From contig VFFE01006056.1 of assembly GCA_008921705.1 (NCBI GenBank), positions 466,404 to 530,403 on the forward strand: DNA of 64,000 bases, in the 5' to 3' direction. The notes below the pieces were generated by a model, which was given only the letters and a program-made list of their open reading frames with translations, was not told the DNA's origin and did no database searches. The position numbers were made by a program, and so were the translations under genes. Every line of letters starts with the position of its first letter. The stretch's first letter is position 1. The stretch comes from Burhinus oedicnemus (Eukaryota > Chordata > Aves > Charadriiformes > Burhinidae). Below are positions 58,801 through 64,000 of the stretch, piece by piece.

Positions 58801-60115
58801 CCCTTCTTCTCTCTCTCAGGACGAAACCTGAAAGTCATAATTTCTCTCCTTAAGCTGAAGGGATCAGTTCCTGCTGCGCCCTGCCCACCCCCTTTGTGAC
58901 ACCCTGAACTAGATGACAGCAAGGACAGCATGCTTGTGATAAAATTACCAATATGTCTCATGGTCAGCGTCCCTATGTTGGTTGAGAGAAGGAAGAGGAA
59001 CTTATGTCTGTCAGTAACCTGTGTGAGATTAACTTTTTGAGACAATGGGGAACAGTAATTGTAAAATATTCAAAAGGTGAGGTTAGCAGTTCATCTTCCT
59101 TGTGCATCTCTAGATTGCAGCTTTCAAAATAGTCAGGCAGAAGAGATGTCATTCATGATGCCACCCTTCCAAAAATAAAAAAAAGGCTCATTAAAAATGT
59201 GATTTTCTATCCTGAACACTGGCATGGTAGAAAAGTGACTTCCTTTGCTGATAAAAACATCTTACACAAAAAAAATCCAGTCTTGCAAGGCCTGTACATG
59301 CCCTGCCTGGGGCACAAGGATGTCATGAACTCTCATTGATTTCTGTGTGAGCTAAGAAATCAGGAAAACGTTGCCAAATTAAGCAAATTTTCAGACTTGT
59401 GAGTCTTATGGTTCAGATTCAAGAGGTGAATCAGGCAAACACCAACACTTTGGCTGCTTATCCAAATTAACCCTCATACCTTCTGAAATTTGTTCGTGGC
59501 TCATTTTCCCAATGCAGGAAGGGACGTTAATGAGACACTTGCTTGTATTAATCTCACTTCAACTTTGGCATATGTGGATAGCTAATATAATTTTAAAGAT
59601 GCAATAGTTCAAGCACACTGTTGTGATAGGCAAATATTTATACATAATCATATAGTTATATTAAGGAATTTATTATTCAAATGTGTTCTGCCTTTTGGGA
59701 TGTAATAATTTTTTAAATATCCAAAAGCAAAATCAAAAGTGATGAATTTTAAAGGTTCTTTGTGTGAATGAATGTTCTGCTACCAGAAAAATTTGTTGTT
59801 TGGGTTTTACTTGTCATAAAGAACTTGTGTCTTTACTGGATATTGAATGTCTTCATCTCTGCGGAGACATTTCTATTTGGAGTTCCAGCCATGCCTGCCT
59901 TCTCTTTCACAGCCACAAACCTAAATATAGGAAGATGTTTATCATTTTCCATTTAGAAATTAGTATTCCAGTCCCTCTGCAGTGCATATAAAATGCTCGT
60001 TATGCTGGAGTTTCACTACAGTAGAAATGATTGTACCAAGGGAAAAATTTCTCTCAATCAGGTTTGAAGTGCATGCCTTAGGGATGGGGGCATCATCTTC
60101 CTTTCTTGCACACAG

Positions 60116-60146
60116 TCACTCTTCTTATATCAACACCAATTATGAG
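60116..60146 (+). CDS. Weak candidate 31-bp microexon
   Basis: A strong acceptor (CATCTTCCTTTCTTGCACACAG, minus its first two bases) and a strong donor (TGAG/GTAAGG) enclose 31 bp, open as HSSYINTNYE in one frame. Such short exons exist but also arise by chance, and no neighbouring exon could be linked. Confidence 0.15.
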
Positions 60147-60500
60147 GTAAGGTTCAAAGCTTGCCTGTGAGTTTGTTCATATTCAAGCCTGCTGAGAACA
60201 ACCTGTCCCTTCCTCTCAGCAGACTCCTCTTCTCACACCAGAACTCCCTTTCCTTTTCATATCTATGTAAAATATAGAGAAACTATCTCTTTTGGCCAAG
60301 GACTTTGAAAAGACACAAGTTCTCATTAGTTCTGAATATTCTTTAGGGGTATTACTCTGAAAATAACCTTCTGTGTCCTTTTGATTAGGCTGTAGGCTCT
60401 TTGGAGTTTGTGCACCGCCATGCAAAATTTTGGATGGGGAACACTGGGTTGTTACTTAATGTGCATAAGAATCGGGGGGAAAGCTCTTACATGCGATAAC

Positions 60501-60514
60501 CTCTCTCTCTCTCT
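60501..60514. repeat. (CT)n dinucleotide run
   Basis: Seven CT units. Confidence 0.95.
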
Positions 60515-61205
60515 AGGAAAAGTGGGAGTGGATTAAAAATTTGGTCTGAGTATCTGGGTGAGAACTAACATTGCTGGAACTATCTTAACCTCTAATCTCC
60601 TGTCCTCTCTGATAAAAGTGTTTAGGAGGATGTCTGGTTCAGGTCATTTTAATTTACAAATGATAAGGTGCAGCAGGTTACACTGAAAAGAAATAAGGCA
60701 GATTGTCAACACAGGCTTGTGTTTTCTGGCTGTACAATGGTAATCTTATGTTTCTGCAGTAAATTTGTCTCTGTTGCAACACAAGCAGTCTCAATCAGCA
60801 GATTTGTTTCTTGATGCCCTCAGCTAATCTCAGTTGCTTTTCTGTGCTGCTTTGCCTTGAGTTCATCCTGTTAGGAAATTCCTGGTAACATTCTGGGATA
60901 AAGGCAATCCCACATTAGTTAACAGCTGCCTAATTTTGTGCAGGTAGTTGCACACTGCTGTGAAACTGTGTATCTGGGAACTTTCCTGGGAACCTCAAAA
61001 GGAAAGAGGTCTGTGAAAGACTATCATGGTGCACTGCTATGTTGCATTTTGGCAGAAGTATATAAAAAGTCGGGTACTTATATGTGGAAAACTTTTTTTT
61101 ATTTTTGCAAAATTCACCCAGATCTTTAGCAATCAGAAAAGGTTCTTAAAATAGCTGCTTGATTTGTTTCTAATTTGATGTCTTTAATGTAAAATGAGTG
61201 TAAAG

Positions 61206-61240
61206 AACCAAACCGAACCAAACCAAACCAAACCAAACCG
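61206..61240. repeat. (AACCA)n pentamer array, seven units
   Basis: Seven 5-bp units, five AACCA and two AACCG (units 2 and 7). The unit differs from the vertebrate telomere repeat. Confidence 0.95.
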
Positions 61241-63036
61241 AAAAAGTGCTGTCCTCCTCCACTTCAGATTTCTGTATTGGTATCGATCTACAGCTCTAGT
61301 GTTTGGCAGAATCACGAGGTGACACACCTATCTGACAAAATGTGCCCACAGCTTTACAGTTTCATTTATTTTAGGAAAAAAAACCCCAACCCTGAATGCT
61401 CTGAAATTCCATCAGGCTTAAAAGGAAAACAAGTTAGTAGAAGGTTGAGAAGGAGAGTGAATTGAATGGAGTTCAGCTGTTTTCAAAAGTTGGCTAGACT
61501 TCTTGAACATTTAACACCAGAATAAAAATTTCACTGAGGAGTGGGAGAATATCTTCCCCCTTTGAGCTGCATGTAAACTATCTTACTGCACATGATCAGA
61601 CACTGCCTCCCTTGCTTGACACCATTACCGTATTAGATTTCATGCTTATGAACATTATTTCAGAGGACGTGAGGATAGAGGATATGTTCAAGACCCAGTA
61701 GGAGTCTAGCTGAAAAATGAATCCAAAATTAGCATTAAAGTTCGTTAAGACATCAGTGTCTCTTTGATTTTCCTGTCTATTTTCTTCTTATTCCTTCTAT
61801 GAGAGTCCAAACTCAGTAGTTTCTTCAGAATCTACCCAGCTGGATAATTTTCTGTCTTGTGGTGGAGCCAACCTGCTCCACATTTGGACTTCTTAGTAAT
61901 GGACCACAAACTAGGAAATGGTTATTATATTCAAGCTGTATACATTGTATACTTGAAATTTCAATATCATATATTCAAATGATTCAAATATTACATAAGA
62001 AAAAATTGAGGAAAATATATTAGTATAAAGACACTACAGACAGTACAAAGGTACGAATTCAATGCAATACAAGCAAAACTGTTCATTGAAAACACATTTT
62101 AACCGTAACATAATACACTTCAAGACATTATTTATCTGAGGAAAGCTGCAGCTGTCCTCTGTTTAGGATAAAAACAACATTTTTAAAATGTCTATGAAAT
62201 ATTTGACATGCAATTTCTTTCTAATGCTCTTCATTGCATGAATTTGTGACTGAGCTTTTTGGTTTAACTTTTCTCCCTACCACAGTGAGTATATAAATGT
62301 ACCAGTGAATGTATTAATTCAAAACATTAAAATACTTTAAAATTATTTTAAAATACTCTTCCAACTCTATTTTTGACACTTTTTTCCTTTAACTGCTAAG
62401 ATGCAGAACAATTTATGCGATTGTGTAGCTCCACTTGGCATAGAAAATCGTTTTCATTTCTCGTTGTGATTAAGGCAGTTTAAGAATTCTCATTTTACTC
62501 TGCCTCTTACTCACTATTAATTCATTTTACACGGGACATGGGAAGGTAATGGAAGGGTAATATCAGACTGGAATTCAGACAAAAGTGATTGCTAAGTTTA
62601 CACTGCCACTGAACAACAAGTAATCTCAACAGGTTTCCACATATATAAATAAAAAAGATAAAAATAAATGCACAATATTGATTTTTACTCTTTTCATATA
62701 CACAGTAAAATGGAGCCATTTATCTGAAAAAGTGGATTTTCACAGATTCGGTAAAATGCCTTCTTATAAGCAAGAATAGTACTGTTTTCTCTTTGTACTG
62801 TACAACAAAATCCTGCAGGGTAAAAACTCTCAGACGTTTAGAAGCACTCCCATGCTTGGAGTTCAAGCTAAGAGAGAGCTTTTGCAAACTACTGATGAAG
62901 AAAAGAGTAACATTACCCTACTGCAGGAAGCATTTAGGCTAGCAGAATGCAATTGCTTACCACGGGTTTTCAGAAGGTAATTTCATAGTTTAAATTTCCC
63001 TTTATTCTCCAGGTGAAAACCAAATGACTAGAAATT

Positions 63037-64000
63037 ATCACGGAATCACAGAATTTTCAGAGTTGGAAGGGACCTCTAGAGATCATCTAGTCCAATTCCC
63101 CTGCTGACGCAGGAATGCCTAGAGCACATTACTCAGGACTGCATCCAGGCGGGTCTTGAAAATCTCCAGAGAAGGGGACTCCACAACCTCCCTGGGCAGC
63201 CTGTTCCAGTGCTCGGTTACCCTCACCATAAAGAAGTTTTTTTCTTGTGTTTGAATGGAACTTCCTATGTTCCAACTTGTACGCATTGCCCCTCGTCCCG
63301 TCACTGGGAACCACTGAAAAGAGTCTGCCTCCATCCTCCTTCAACCCACCCTTTAGATACTTCTAAGCAAGAATAAGGTCTCCCCTCAGCCTTCTCTTCT
63401 GCAGGCTAAAGAGTCCCAGCTCTCTCAGCCTTTCCTCATAAGGGAGGTGCTCCAATCCCCCAATCATCTTTGTTGCCCTATGCTGGACTCTCTCCTGTAG
63501 TTCCCTGTCCCGCTTGAGCTGGGAAGCCCAGAACTGGACACAGCATTGCAGTTGTGGCCTCACCAGTGCTGAGTAGAGGGGGAGAATGACCTCCGTCGAC
63601 CTACTGGCCACACTCTTCCCTATGCAGCCCAGGATTCCATTGGCCTTCCTGGCGACAAGGGCACACTGCTGGCTCATGGATAATTTATTATCTACCAGGA
63701 CCCCCAGATCCTTCTCCTCAGAGCTGCTTTCCAGCAGGTCCACCCCTAACCTGTATTGGTGCCTAGCATTCTTCCTCCCCAGGTGCAGGACCCTACACTT
63801 GCTCTTGCTGAACCTCATGAGGTTCTTCTCTGCCCAGCACTCCAGCCTGTCCAGGTCACGCTGGATGGCAGCGCGGCCCTCTGGAGTGTCAGCCACCCCT
63901 CCCAGTTTGGTATCATCAGTGAACTTGCTGAGGATACACTCTGTCCCCTCATCCAGGTCATTGATGAATAGATTGAACAAGATTGGACTGAGTATTGACC
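63037..64000 (-). mobile_element. CR1 LINE, 3' portion, continues past window end
   Basis: Minus-strand CR1 whose 3' terminus is at 63037 (plus: ATCACGGAATCACAGAAT then GGAAGGGACCTCTAGAGATC). It runs through the 3' UTR, the ORF2 C-terminus and RT to the window edge. It is the best-preserved CR1 here: one frame of 205 codons survives, with a single frame change near 63360. Upstream length is unknown because the window ends within the RT. Confidence 0.96.
63119..63980 (-). pseudogene. CR1 ORF2 RT C-terminal region, broken, partial
   Basis: The frame 63980-63363 contains [13 protein letters not shown], the catalytic pair as FTDD (residues 20-23, usually F-A-D-D), [28 protein letters not shown] and the C-terminal [21 protein letters not shown] frame change near 63360 shifts to 63334-63119, which carries [19 protein letters not shown] and ends at a stop near 63119. 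Earlier RT motifs and the endonuclease lie outside the window. The frame change makes this copy non-functional unless it is a sequencing error. Confidence 0.93.

Larger units (their letters stand above)
53874..63036. other. Long non-coding stretch
   Basis: 9.2 kb with no supported protein gene. It contains an 18-base poly-T (54279-54296), a possible old repeat (55765-55860), a CT dinucleotide run, an AACCA pentamer array and one candidate microexon (60116-60146). The 128-codon minus frame at 58659-59045 is polar and basic but lacks a recognised family. Confidence 0.55.

Noticed and set aside
58659..59045. 128-codon minus frame, polar and basic
   Set aside because: No homology recognised; the only donor-like site lies inside the frame and no good acceptor precedes it.
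61206..61240. Interstitial telomere-like repeat
   Set aside because: The unit is the pentamer AACCA, not CCCTAA/TTAGGG.
1..64000. CRISPR arrays, operons, rRNA or intact tRNA genes, phage or plasmid modules
   Set aside because: None seen; the only tRNA-like segments are decayed SINE-type relics and the only regular repeats are eukaryotic satellites.

Overview
The window looks like avian nuclear DNA, most likely from a neognath bird. The evidence is a dense, layered set of CR1 LINE copies, several ending in the avian CR1 3' signature (repeats of the ATTCTGTGATT kind), two solo LTRs of avian endogenous-retrovirus type, and AT-rich sequence without bacterial gene organisation. It contains no operons, ribosome-binding-site-led genes, CRISPR arrays, rRNA genes or intact tRNA genes. 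Almost every long open frame is either a CR1 fragment, a shadow of one, or chance.

Layout. (1) 1-8.5 kb: mostly single-copy. I can assemble a phase-consistent set of six candidate minus-strand exons (7683 down to 2128) that ends in a stop codon overlapping an AATAAA. I recognise no protein family in it. A full-length solo LTR (2520-3174) sits in its last intron in the same orientation. A pure 91-bp TTCCTC array lies at 7312-7402. (2) 8.5-11.4 kb: one candidate plus-strand cassette exon, two decayed CR1 pieces and two tRNA-derived SINE-like relics. (3) 11.4-25.6 kb: largely featureless, with a 1.46-kb decayed CR1 (16425-17880), a modest CpG-richer patch near 19 kb and a few relics. (4) 25.6-33.7 kb: a short CR1 tail, a three-copy 47-bp minisatellite (29302-29442), a CR1 3' end of an older type and a palindromic MITE-like relic. 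(5) 33.7-36.8 kb: a nearly full-length, frameshifted CR1 on the minus strand with endonuclease and reverse transcriptase regions. (6) 37-49 kb: a G/T-rich tract, an old CR1 reverse transcriptase fragment, a relic of a different LINE endonuclease, SINE relics and one candidate plus-strand terminal exon with a poly(A) signal (45441-45541). (7) 49-64 kb: an ancient CR1 fragment (about 52.1-52.5 kb), a second decayed LTR (about 53.2-53.9 kb), a long quiet stretch, and a CR1 running off the right edge (63037-64000).

The window therefore reads as intergenic or long-intron bird DNA recording several ages of CR1 activity. I found no convincing novel biological system. The items most worth testing are the unrecognised minus-strand exon chain at 2.1-7.7 kb, the plus-strand candidate exons at 8479-8538 and 45441-45500, and the 47-bp minisatellite. 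Family assignments rest on recognising sequence patterns by eye; no searches were run.
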